Source: DASQHL01 sp963843685 (GTDB taxonomy: Bacteria > Chloroflexota > Dehalococcoidia > DSTF01 > JACRBR01). From it: a stretch of 64,000 nucleotides of DNA. How positions within the stretch are numbered: the first letter of the stretch is position 1; the number at the start of each line of letters is the position of its first letter. The position numbers and the translations under genes were made by a program. The stretch is taken from positions 372,001 to 436,000 of the forward strand of contig CAWJLO010000010.1 in the NCBI GenBank assembly GCA_963843685.1, read 5' to 3'. The notes beneath the pieces were generated by a model. It saw nothing but the letters and a program-made list of their open reading frames with translations, was not told the origin of the DNA and made no database searches. This document shows positions 33,165 through 41,139 of this stretch, one piece after another.

Positions 33165-34130
33165 ATGACGATGATCTTCCGCCGGCCTTCGACGGCCGCC
33201 AGTCCTTCGCACGCCGAGGGGGTGGTGCGGCACGGGTTCGCATCGTTCTACCGGGCGCCGGTGGTCGAGGACATGGACGACTGGCGCGCGGACGTCGGCT
33301 TCGTCGGCGTGCCCTTTGACGGCGCCACGAACGACCGGCCGGGCGCGCGCTTCGGCCCCGCCGCAATCCGCGACGCGTCGACGCGCTACGAGCCGGACGA
33401 GGAGTGGCGGGGCTGGATCGACGCCGAGCGCGGCGTGCGGATCCTCGACGGCGTCTCGATGGCGGACGTCGGCGACGTTGACGTCCGCACCGTCGACTTG
33501 CTGCAGAACTTTGAGATCATCACGGAGGCGGCGCGCCTGGTGCGACGCAATTGCCGGGTGCCTGTGTTCGTCGGCGGCGACCACGCGATCACGTTTCCGA
33601 TCATGCGGGCGTTCGACGATGGGCCGCTGACGCTCGTGCAGTTCGACGCGCACCAGGATTACACGGACGAGAAGTTTGGCGTACGATATTCGCACGACAA
33701 CCACATGCGGCGCTCGAGCGAGCTGCCGCACGTGCGCCAGATCGTGAACGTCGGGCTGCGCGGCGTGCTGGAGCGAGCGGAGCCGTGGGAGGCGGCGCAA
33801 CGCGACGGCGTGATCGTCGTACCGGCGGAGCGGATGGTGCGGGAAGGCGTGCCCGCGGCGCTGGCGGGCGTGCCGGGCGGCGGGCGCGCGTACGTGACGA
33901 TCGACATCGACGTGCTGGACCCGTCTGGCGCACCGGGGACGGGCTACCCGGAGCCGGGCGGCATCAACTACTACCAGCTCAAGGAGGCGCTGCGCCTCGT
34001 CGCCTCACGGTACGACGTCGTCGGCTTCGACGTGACGGAGGTCGATCCGGTGTACGACGCAGCGGGCGTGACGTCGCGGATCGCGGCGAAGCTGATGCTG
34101 GACCTTCTCGGCGCGATCTTCGAGCGTTAG
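33165..34130 (+). CDS. ureohydrolase family protein (agmatinase/arginase type)
   Basis: 321-aa manganese metallohydrolase that splits a guanidino or formimino compound, most often agmatine to putrescine plus urea. Metal-ligand motifs are FVGGDHAITFP (His), DAHQDYTDEKF (Asp-x-His-x-Asp) and TIDIDVLDPSGAPG (two Asp). The substrate-pocket start GVPFDGATNDRPGARFGP is typical. Which substrate is used cannot be told. It is divergent from the tetR operon; the intergenic palindrome could affect both. ATG 33165 is used, with AGGAGG about 20 bases upstream, so the exact start is slightly uncertain. Confidence 0.9.
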   Translation: MTMIFRRPSTAASPSHAEGVVRHGFASFYRAPVVEDMDDWRADVGFVGVPFDGATNDRPGARFGPAAIRDASTRYEPDEEWRGWIDAERGVRILDGVSMADVGDVDVRTVDLLQNFEIITEAARLVRRNCRVPVFVGGDHAITFPIMRAFDDGPLTLVQFDAHQDYTDEKFGVRYSHDNHMRRSSELPHVRQIVNVGLRGVLERAEPWEAAQRDGVIVVPAERMVREGVPAALAGVPGGGRAYVTIDIDVLDPSGAPGTGYPEPGGINYYQLKEALRLVASRYDVVGFDVTEVDPVYDAAGVTSRIAAKLMLDLLGAIFER

Positions 34131-34140
34131 TCGAAGCTGG

Positions 34141-34530
34141 TCAGCGCGATAGCCAGCCCGGGTCGCTGACTTCGAGCTTGGCGTGGACCGTGTCGCGGAC
34201 GTGGGCGATAGTCAACTCTCGGAAGCGGCCGGCGTCGGCGTCGCCTTCGCGAATGCGATCCGCCAGCTCGCGGTTGCGCTCGATGAGCTGCTGCCTCGTC
34301 GCGTGCAGCGTCGCGGGGCGCTCGGCGGGGCCGAGGAGGACGTCGAGGCCGCGCCATTCCGCATCGAGCTGGCGCTCTTCGTTCTGGAGCTCGCGCCGGA
34401 CGGTGCGAATGACGTTGGCGGCGACGCGGGCGTTGTATTTTCGCGAGCCGTCGAGCGTGGGGACGAGCTGCTCGTCGAGGAGGATCTCGACGGCGCGGAG
34501 GAGTTCGTCAACGGTCGGTCGGTCCTGCAT
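34141..34530 (-). CDS. DUF6285-type protein, copy A
   Basis: 129-aa helical protein: MQDRPTVDELLRAVEILLDE at the start, YNARVAANVIRTVRRELQNE, then EEWRGLD-like AEWRGLDVLLGP, and LIERNRELADRIREGD. A homologue with the same opening MQDRPT lies at 39461. Both follow an APH-type phosphotransferase gene by overlap or a single base. The ATG here begins one base after the phosphotransferase stop (TGACATG). This conserved pairing suggests the protein is a partner or regulatory subunit of the kinase; that is inference. Confidence 0.75.
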   Translation of the reverse strand: MQDRPTVDELLRAVEILLDEQLVPTLDGSRKYNARVAANVIRTVRRELQNEERQLDAEWRGLDVLLGPAERPATLHATRQQLIERNRELADRIREGDADAGRFRELTIAHVRDTVHAKLEVSDPGWLSR

Positions 34531-34531
34531 G

Positions 34532-35557
34532 TCAGCCGTCCACTAATTCCAGCAGCTCCCACTCCGTTTCGGCAGTGCGGCGGCCGATCGCGGCGAGCTC
34601 CACACTGTTAGAGACACCGTCGATGTAGGTGCGGGCCTGGGTGAGGCAGATGATGCCCCAGCGAAGGTTCCCGTACACCTCCCAGAAACGCACGCGGCCG
34701 GCGTCGACCTTCGGTCCCCCGGCCGCCTCGTAGGCAGCGAAGAGCTCCTCGCGGTCGCCGATGCCGGCTACCGGTTTGGCGCCGCCGAAGCGCCAGGAGC
34801 GGACGCAGACCCACCCCATGTCCTCCATCGGATCTCCGACGTGCGCCAGCTCCCAATCAAGGATCAGCCGCAGTCCTTCCGGGCCGAAGAGGACGTTCCC
34901 GATGCGAAAGTCTCCGTGGACGAGGGTACGACGCTCGGCCGCGCCGTCCGCCTCGACGTAGGGCGAGCGGTTGAGGTAACGGAAGGCGAGCTCGAACGCC
35001 GGCGACGGCTGGAGCGCGATACCGCGGTAGATCTGCTCGTAGCGGGCGAGCTCGTGCTTCGCGGGAGAGACGTCGGGCGGGGGCGCCGGAAGCGCGCCGG
35101 CGAGAGCGTGCTGTTCGAGCGGGACGGCGTGGATCGCCGCGAGCGTGCGGCCGAGCTGCGCGGTGAGGGCGGTGCGCGCGGTGGCGTACTGCTCCTCGCG
35201 CTGGAGACGTCGGGGGAGTGTCTCGCCGTCGAGGCGGCGGACGATGAAGAACTCACCGCCCAGCGAGTCGTCGCCCATAAACAGCGGCTCCGGGGCCGGG
35301 ACTCCTTCGTCGAACGCCGCACTCATGAGCTGGAATTCGACTGAGCGTGACATCTCCTTCGGCGCACCGCGCGTGTCACGTTGGAGGATCAGCGGCAAGG
35401 TTTCGGCGGGCTCACCCGCGCGGGCGACCGTGGCGTCGAGCGACCACGTCTCGCGTGAGGCGCCACCTGTGAGGCGCCGCAGGTCGGTGACGTCGACGCG
35501 ATCTGCACCCGAGGCGCGCTGGAGAAACGCGATCAGCTTCTCGCTGAAGTCGTTCAC
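34532..35557 (-). CDS. APH-family phosphotransferase, copy A
   Basis: 341-aa kinase-fold protein of the APH/choline-kinase superfamily, related to the ACAD10/11 N-terminal kinase. It has the GGASRETWSL nucleotide loop, the catalytic loop LVHGDFRIGNVLFG (Asp as base) and the metal Asp in LILDWELAHVGDP. In ACAD10/11, such kinases phosphorylate 4-hydroxyacyl-CoAs, so a hydroxy-acyl-CoA substrate is possible. The GTG start at 35557 has a GGGGGGTGAG site. It is preceded by the shifted 323-aa gene and followed by DUF6285, forming a three-gene operon. Confidence 0.85.
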   Translation of the reverse strand: MNDFSEKLIAFLQRASGADRVDVTDLRRLTGGASRETWSLDATVARAGEPAETLPLILQRDTRGAPKEMSRSVEFQLMSAAFDEGVPAPEPLFMGDDSLGGEFFIVRRLDGETLPRRLQREEQYATARTALTAQLGRTLAAIHAVPLEQHALAGALPAPPPDVSPAKHELARYEQIYRGIALQPSPAFELAFRYLNRSPYVEADGAAERRTLVHGDFRIGNVLFGPEGLRLILDWELAHVGDPMEDMGWVCVRSWRFGGAKPVAGIGDREELFAAYEAAGGPKVDAGRVRFWEVYGNLRWGIICLTQARTYIDGVSNSVELAAIGRRTAETEWELLELVDG

Positions 35558-35641
35558 CTCACCCCCCGACCCCCACTCCACGTCGCGGGGAGGGAGAGCT
35601 TGTACGGCGGAGCGGCTTGCTGGAGCAGCGACTCACCCGCA

Positions 35642-36614
35642 CTATTCGACCTGGTCGAGGTACTCCGAGAGGCCGTAGCCGACGGCGTCGCCGCAACGGA
35701 ACTCCGTCATCCCTTCGCCCACGTGCGTCGTCATGCCTTCGCGGCGGTTGCGGAGCGGAATGAAGCCCATCACCTTGCCGCTGACATCGAGCTTCTCCCC
35801 GGTGTTGAGGGTGAGGTGGGCGACGAGGTCCTTGTGGAACAGTCCGTTGGCGTCGAAGTCCGTGTCGATGTCGACGCCGACAATCTGGTCCATTTTGCCG
35901 CCTCGGTAGACGACGCCGCCCTGCGTGCGATTGTCGCGGTCGCGGTAGACGGTCGAGACCATCATGCCAAAGTCGGGCGCGAAGTTGATGGTGAGCCACC
36001 GGTACGACCAGATGGCCTGCCAGTAGCGCGGACCCCACGAATGGTCGCGAAGGCCGAGACCGTCGATGCTCATCACCCTGCCGTCGACTTCGACGGTGCC
36101 GTGCACCTTCATGTGCTGCTCGTAGTGCGCTTTCGCGAATTCTTTCTCGGGATCGACGACGCGGTGGTTGGCGCCCGTGCTGCCGTACGCGGGACCAGCG
36201 GCCTCGTGGACGAGATCGACGCTGCACCTTCTTGAACGGGTTGTTCTTGAAGGCGACGCGGGGGTCGGCCATCTGCTCAGGCTCCGTGAGATAGACGGCG
36301 GAGCCGTTGTACGTGGTGCGGAGCTCTTCGAGGCCACGGACCACCTCGAACTTCATGCCACCGGCGTCCATGGCGTCGTTGTTCGTGATCTCGGGGCGCT
36401 TGTACTGGAAGAGCACGCTACCGTCGGGCATGTAGAGCGTGAGGGTCATCTCGGCGTAGCCCTCGTTCGCGCGATTCCCGAGGCGGAGGAACCCGCCGGT
36501 GTTCTGGGCGCGGTCGAAGAAGTTGAAGTACATGCTCTCGTTGAAGTTGGACTCCGGCCCGAGGGGATGCGTGTAGTCGTCCTGGGCCGTAATGTCGCCG
36601 TAGACCGCGACCAT
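35642..36614 (-). CDS. AttH/lipocalin-like hypothetical protein, frame broken by one base
   Basis: Reading across a shift at about 36219-36229 gives one 323-aa protein. The N-terminal part from ATG 36614 (GGAGG upstream) reads PESNFNESMYFNFFDRAQNT, GFLRLGNRANEGYAEMTLTL, and ends AFKNNPFKK. The C-terminal part reads VDLVHEAAGPAY, GTVEVDGRVMSIDGLGLRDH, SWGPRYWQAIWSYRW and ends GLSEYLDQVE. Beta-rich, with a GLRDHSWGPR motif seen in AttH/CrtC-like lipocalin-fold proteins; the family call is tentative. Removing one base restores the frame. It leads the operon with APH copy A and DUF6285 copy A. Confidence 0.65.
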
Positions 36615-36764
36615 TTGCGCCTCCGTGTCTGGCGGCGCCTCCGGGTGGCGCCGCGGATCGAGTGTAAGCCAGATGGCGGCCACGGGGAACCGAGGGTTGG
36701 GCGGTGAACGCACGACCGCTAGCATGCCCGGGAGCGGGCCTCTTCGGCAGCGGCAGGAGCATCG

Positions 36765-37772
36765 ATGGAGCGCTGGACGGCCGATCAGGCGAACGCGTGG
36801 TACGGGCCGCAGCCGTGGCTCGTCGGGTGCAACTTCATCCCCAGCACGGCGATCAACCAGCTAGAGATGTGGCAGGCGGAGACGTTCGACGCCGCAACCA
36901 TCGACCGCGAGCTGGGCTGGGCGGCAGGGTTGGGGTTCAACTCCGTGCGCGTCTTCCTACACGACTTGCTGTGGGACGCCGATCCAGACGGTTTCGCCGC
37001 GCGCATCGACGAGTTTCTCGGGATCGCGACGAAGCACGGCATCTCAACCCTGTTCGTGTTCTTCGACGACTGCTGGAATGACGGCGCGAAGCTCGGCCCG
37101 CAGCCGGCGCCGATCCCCGGGCGGCACAACTCCGGCTGGCTACAGTCGCCGGGGCACGGCGTCGTCGCCGACGGGTCCGCGCTGCCGCGGCTGGAAGCGT
37201 ACGTGAAGGGCGTCGTGGGGCGATTCGGCGCGGACGGGCGCGTGCTGATGTGGGACATGTACAACGAGGTGACGAACGGAGTCGGGCTGCGACCCGATCA
37301 GGCGGAGGAGCGGGCGCGGCGGATTCCTGCGCACCTCCGCTTGCTTGACCTGTCGTTCGAATGGGCGCGCGCCGCATCGCCGAGCCAGCCGTTGACGGCG
37401 GGAATGTACATGCCCGACCGCGAGATCAACACACGGCTGGCTTCGTTGTCCGACGTGATCACATTCCACAGCTACGAGGACGAGGCGCGGCTGGCCGAGC
37501 TGATCGGCCGCCTGCGCAAGCACGGGCGCCCGATCGTCTGTACGGAGTACATGGCGCGGACGCGCGGCTGCACGTTCGCCGCGCAGTTGCCCGTGTTCAA
37601 GCGCGAGCGCGTCGGCTGTTACAACTGGGGACTCGTCAACGGCAAGACGCAGACGCACATCGCCTGGACGGGCGGCAGCGAGCCGTGGTTCCACGACGTC
37701 TTTCGCCCCGACGGCACTCCGTATGACCCCGAGGAAATCCGCGTCATCCGGAGCATGACGGGCATCGCGTGA
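36765..37772 (+). CDS. GH5-like glycoside hydrolase (cellulase fold)
   Basis: 335-aa TIM-barrel protein without a signal peptide. Likely catalytic residues are the acid/base Glu in LMWDMYNEVTNG and the nucleophile Glu in IVCTEYMARTRG, with FNSVRVFLHDLLW, TLFVFFDDCW and DVITFHSYEDE on other strand ends. This arrangement matches clan-A hydrolases near GH5, so it probably cleaves a beta-linked sugar; the cytosolic location suggests oligosaccharides. ATG 36765 has AGGAG upstream. It is divergent from the AttH-like operon. Confidence 0.8.
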   Translation: MERWTADQANAWYGPQPWLVGCNFIPSTAINQLEMWQAETFDAATIDRELGWAAGLGFNSVRVFLHDLLWDADPDGFAARIDEFLGIATKHGISTLFVFFDDCWNDGAKLGPQPAPIPGRHNSGWLQSPGHGVVADGSALPRLEAYVKGVVGRFGADGRVLMWDMYNEVTNGVGLRPDQAEERARRIPAHLRLLDLSFEWARAASPSQPLTAGMYMPDREINTRLASLSDVITFHSYEDEARLAELIGRLRKHGRPIVCTEYMARTRGCTFAAQLPVFKRERVGCYNWGLVNGKTQTHIAWTGGSEPWFHDVFRPDGTPYDPEEIRVIRSMTGIA

Positions 37773-37867
37773 ACCGCGTCCGGCGGCCACCGTGTTGTCA
37801 AGAGGTATTGCGAGCGAGTCACACTCCAGCCCGGCTCCTCTGCTGAAGAGAATCAAAGTTTACCTTG

Positions 37868-37876
37868 TGATAGAAT
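37868..37876 (+). promoter_or_regulatory. extended -10 promoter of the small membrane gene
   Basis: TGATAGAAT (TGn-TATAAT with one mismatch) in a locally AT-rich stretch about 64 bp before the TTG start at 37940; no clear -35 box. Confidence 0.5.
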
Positions 37877-37939
37877 CCTCCATTCTCGAGGCCTGTCGAG
37901 GGGCAGCCCGGGAGGTAAGACAGCGGAAGGAACAAGAGG

Positions 37940-38335
37940 TTGACAGCAGCCAAGCGGGAGCGACCGGCGCCAATCATGTGGGCGCTGATTTTGTCCGTGG
38001 TGAACGGCCTGGGAGCCGAGCTGTACGGGGCGGTCGCGCCGAACATAGACGAACGCGCGACCGTCGTGACGGTGGGCGCCGTGATCACTGTGATCATGAT
38101 CGGCACTGCCTGGTGGCTGCTGGGAGGCTCGCGCTGGGCGGCGATCGCCGTCATCGCGGTGAACGCCATCAGCATCCTCATGGGGGTTCCGCCGTTCTTC
38201 GACGGGTCAGGCGGCAGCTTCCTTTTCGGAGATGTGGTCAGCCTCATCCTCAGTGCTCTGACGATCGCCTGCGTTCTGAGCCCCGACGCGCGTGGATACT
38301 GGAACGCCGCCACCAAGCGGATGGCCGGGGCGTAA
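37940..38335 (+). CDS. four-helix membrane protein of unknown function
   Basis: 131-aa polytopic protein: IMWALILSVVNGLGAELYG, TVGAVITVIMIGTAWWLLG, WAAIAVIAVNAISILMGVP and FGDVVSLILSALTIACVL. The TTG start at 37940 is preceded by GGAAGG and AAGAGG; no nearby ATG in frame gives the first helix. It has its own promoter (37868) and terminator (38362), so it is probably monocistronic. Confidence 0.65.
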   Translation: MTAAKRERPAPIMWALILSVVNGLGAELYGAVAPNIDERATVVTVGAVITVIMIGTAWWLLGGSRWAAIAVIAVNAISILMGVPPFFDGSGGSFLFGDVVSLILSALTIACVLSPDARGYWNAATKRMAGA

Positions 38336-38361
38336 ACCGCATCCCGCAGCGCGAGTAGCAA

Positions 38362-38392
38362 GAGGCCCCCGTTCAGACCGACCGGGGGCCTC
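38362..38392 (+). terminator. hairpin terminator
   Basis: A 10-bp stem GAGGCCCCCG / CGGGGGCCTC with an 11-nt loop, followed by ACCTTG, 27 bp beyond the membrane-protein stop. Confidence 0.65.
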
Positions 38393-38430
38393 ACCTTGCC
38401 CCAGGATTCGCCGTATCGCATCGTAGCGAT

Positions 38431-39471
38431 GTGAGTGACGAGACATCGGACACGGGCCGGGTCGCGGTCGAAGCGGCACGCCGTACGCTCGGCGAAGAGG
38501 CCGCCGTCAGCGAGCCGTGGAAGCTCGCGGGCGGAGCCATGCACGACTCGTGGGCGGTCGACGCGACGGTCGGCGGCGAGCGTCGCGAGCTCGTTGCACG
38601 GGTCAGCCCCGCGGGACGCGCCGACCACGAAAAGACCCGCCGAGAGTACGAGGTCCTGCGCGTCGCCTTCGCGCGCGGCATCCGCTGCCCGGAGCCGATC
38701 GCCATCGGCGAGTGCGAGGGCGGCCAAGATTACCTTTTGATGGCGCGCGTCGGCGGCGACACCAACCCCCGACAGCTGATGCGCGCCGACGGGTTCCGCC
38801 CGATGCACGCCACGATGATCCAGCAGCTCGCGGAGGACCTCGCGAAGATCCACCGCATCGCGCCCGAGGATGTGGCCACCGCCCCGAACATGCGCGGCCC
38901 GGCGTCCGGCGAGGACGCGCTGGCCTGGCAGCGCCGCGCCGTCGAGGAGGCGTACCGCCTCGACCTCCTCGACCCGCACCCGGCGATCGAGTGGGCGTTC
39001 CGTTGGATCGACCGCGAAATCGCCCGCCTGGAACCGACTCGCCGCCCGCCCTGCGTCGTGCACGGCGATTTCCGCATCGGCAACATGCTCTACGACGAGC
39101 GCGGCCTCACCTCGATCCTCGATTGGGAGGGCGTGCACGTCGGCGAGCCGGAGGAAGACCTAGCGTGGCTCTGCACGCGCGTCTGGCGCTTCGGCAGCAC
39201 GCAGGAAGCCGGCGGCATCGCCACCCGAGAGGAGTGGCTACGGGCGTACGAGGCGGCGAGCGGAGAACGCATCGACCGCGCGCGCGTCGCCGCCTGGGAG
39301 GTGCTCCAGAACGTCCGCTGGTGCCAGATCACGATGATGCAGGCGCGCGCCCACCTCGACGGCCACGTGAACAGCCACGAGCTGGCCGCGATCGGCCGCC
39401 GCACGGCCGAGACGGAGCTTGAGGTGCTGCGCCTCACCGGCGTGAAGGAGCGGGTGCTGCGTGCAGGATAG
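38431..39471 (+). CDS. APH-family phosphotransferase, copy B
   Basis: 346-aa kinase-fold protein paralogous to 34532-35557. The catalytic loop is VVHGDFRIGNMLYD, the metal site LTSILDWEGVHVGEP, and the nucleotide loop LAGGAMHDSWAVDA. The tail ELAAIGRRTAETELEVL is nearly the same as in copy A. It is followed by DUF6285 copy B (11-bp overlap) and an acyl-CoA dehydrogenase, the same combination fused in eukaryotic ACAD10/11. That supports a role in hydroxy-fatty-acid or similar acyl-CoA breakdown. The GTG start is used; ribosome site weak. Confidence 0.87.
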   Translation: MSDETSDTGRVAVEAARRTLGEEAAVSEPWKLAGGAMHDSWAVDATVGGERRELVARVSPAGRADHEKTRREYEVLRVAFARGIRCPEPIAIGECEGGQDYLLMARVGGDTNPRQLMRADGFRPMHATMIQQLAEDLAKIHRIAPEDVATAPNMRGPASGEDALAWQRRAVEEAYRLDLLDPHPAIEWAFRWIDREIARLEPTRRPPCVVHGDFRIGNMLYDERGLTSILDWEGVHVGEPEEDLAWLCTRVWRFGSTQEAGGIATREEWLRAYEAASGERIDRARVAAWEVLQNVRWCQITMMQARAHLDGHVNSHELAAIGRRTAETELEVLRLTGVKERVLRAG

Positions 39472-39844
39472 ACCGACAGCAACGGAACTGCTCGACGCAC
39501 TCACCGACTTCATGCGTGACCGGGCGGCGCACGCCCGCGACCGCTGGGAACGCTTCCAGTTCCAAGTCGCTGCCAACTCGCTCGGCATCGTCAGCCGCGA
39601 GCTGCAACTGGACGACGGATTCATACGCGAAGAGTGGCGCGGCCTCGATGCGCTCCTCGGCCCGGAGCCCATCCCCTCTCGCGGCACAGACGCCCTCCGC
39701 TCGCGCCTGCTCGAACGCAACACGCAGCTCGCCGAGCGCATCCGGCACGGCGACTTCGACGCCGACGACGACGCGCTCGTCCAGCATCTCTGGGAGACCA
39801 TCGTCAACAAGGTGTGCATCGCCAGCCCGAACGAACAGCCCTGA
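39461..39844 (+). CDS. DUF6285-type protein, copy B
   Basis: 127-aa helical protein homologous to 34141-34530: MQDRPTATELLDALTDFMRD, FQVAANSLGIVSRELQLDDG, EEWRGLDALLGPEP, LLERNTQLAERIRHGD. It starts at GTG 39461 inside the end of the kinase gene (11-bp overlap), so translation is coupled. It sits between kinase and acyl-CoA dehydrogenase. Confidence 0.78.
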   Translation: MQDRPTATELLDALTDFMRDRAAHARDRWERFQFQVAANSLGIVSRELQLDDGFIREEWRGLDALLGPEPIPSRGTDALRSRLLERNTQLAERIRHGDFDADDDALVQHLWETIVNKVCIASPNEQP

Positions 39845-39879
39845 GCCCCAAAACGGACGACGCAGGAAGGACGACCATC

Positions 39880-41130
39880 ATGGACTTCGACATCCCGCAG
39901 GACGTACAGCAGCTCCTGAAGGACCTCGACGACTTCATCGAGGCCGAGATCAAGCCGCTGGAGCAGCAGGACGACAACATTCGCTTCTTCGACCACCGGC
40001 GCGAGTACGCGCGCACGGACTTCGAGAACGGCGGAGTGCCACGGCCTGAGTGGGAGGCGCTGCTCGGCGAGATGCGGCGCAGGGCCGACAGGGCGGGCTT
40101 CCTGCGATACGGCATCCCGGCCAAGTACGGCGGGCGCGACGGCACGAACCTGGCGATGGCCATCGTCCGCGAGCACCTGGCGGCGAAGGGGCTGGGGCTG
40201 CACAACGACCTGCAGAACGAGTCGTCGATCGTGGGCAACTTCCCGACGATCAGGATGTGGGAGAACTACGGCAGCGAGGAGCAGCAGAAGGAGTTCCTCG
40301 ACGGGATGTTCACCGGCAAGACGCGCGTGGCGTTCGGACTTACCGAGCCGAACCACGGATCGGACGCGTCGTGGCTGGAGACGAAGGCGACGCGAGACGG
40401 CGACGAGTGGGTGATCACGGGCCAGAAGCGCTTCAACAGCGGCCTGCACGCCGCCACGCACGACCTGATCTTCGCGCGGACGTCGGGTGACGAGGGACGA
40501 GCGCAAGGGATCAGCTGCTTCATCGTCCCAACGAACACGCCCGGCTTCTCCGTGGACTTCATGTGGTGGACGTTCAACATGCCCACGGACCACGCGGAGG
40601 TGAGCCTGCGCGAGGTGCGGGTGCCGGCGACGGCGATGCTTGGGCGCGAGGGCGACGGGCTGGCGCTGGCGAACACATTCACGCACGAGAACCGCATCCG
40701 GCAGGCGGCGTCTGGTGTCGGCGCGGCGCAGTACTGCATCGACCAGTCGGTCGAATACGCGCGCAACCGCACGACGTTCGGGCAACCGCTGTCGAGCCGA
40801 CAGGCGATCCAGTTTCCGCTCGTGGAGCTGCAGACGGAGTGCGAGATGGTGCGCCAGCTCGTACGCAAGACGGCGTGGGAACTGGACCACAGGCACCACA
40901 TGGAGATCAGCGACAAAGTCGCGATGTGCAACTACCGCGCCAACAAGCTGGTGTGCGAGGCGGCGGATCGCGCGATCCAGGTGCACGGCGGCATCGGCTA
41001 CACGCGCCATATGCCGTTCGAGCACATCTACCGCCACCACCGCCGCTACCGGATCACGGAGGGTTCGGAGGAGATCCAGATGCGCCGGATCGCCCAGATC
41101 ATGTTCGGGTTCGGCCGGCCGCGGGAGTGA
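39880..41130 (+). CDS. acyl-CoA dehydrogenase (ACAD11-like)
   Basis: 416-aa FAD flavoenzyme that makes 2,3-enoyl-CoA. The FAD/substrate motif is RVAFGLTEPNHGSDASW and the C-terminal signature is IQVHGGIGYTRHMPFEHIY, then RRYRITEGSEEIQMRRIA, with Glu in TEGSEEIQ. The upstream kinase and DUF6285 genes make an operon that resembles a split ACAD10/11. ATG 39880 has GGAAGG upstream. The gene converges on the last gene of the pilus operon with nine bases between the stops. Confidence 0.92.
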   Translation: MDFDIPQDVQQLLKDLDDFIEAEIKPLEQQDDNIRFFDHRREYARTDFENGGVPRPEWEALLGEMRRRADRAGFLRYGIPAKYGGRDGTNLAMAIVREHLAAKGLGLHNDLQNESSIVGNFPTIRMWENYGSEEQQKEFLDGMFTGKTRVAFGLTEPNHGSDASWLETKATRDGDEWVITGQKRFNSGLHAATHDLIFARTSGDEGRAQGISCFIVPTNTPGFSVDFMWWTFNMPTDHAEVSLREVRVPATAMLGREGDGLALANTFTHENRIRQAASGVGAAQYCIDQSVEYARNRTTFGQPLSSRQAIQFPLVELQTECEMVRQLVRKTAWELDHRHHMEISDKVAMCNYRANKLVCEAADRAIQVHGGIGYTRHMPFEHIYRHHRRYRITEGSEEIQMRRIAQIMFGFGRPRE

Positions 41131-41139
41131 GACTACCGC

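Noticed and set aside
37819..39138. 439-codon minus-strand frame over the small membrane gene and kinase copy B
   Set aside because: Contradicted by two supported plus-strand genes with promoter, terminator and motifs.
39238..41040. 600-codon minus-strand frame
   Set aside because: Antisense shadow of the kinase, DUF6285 and acyl-CoA dehydrogenase genes.
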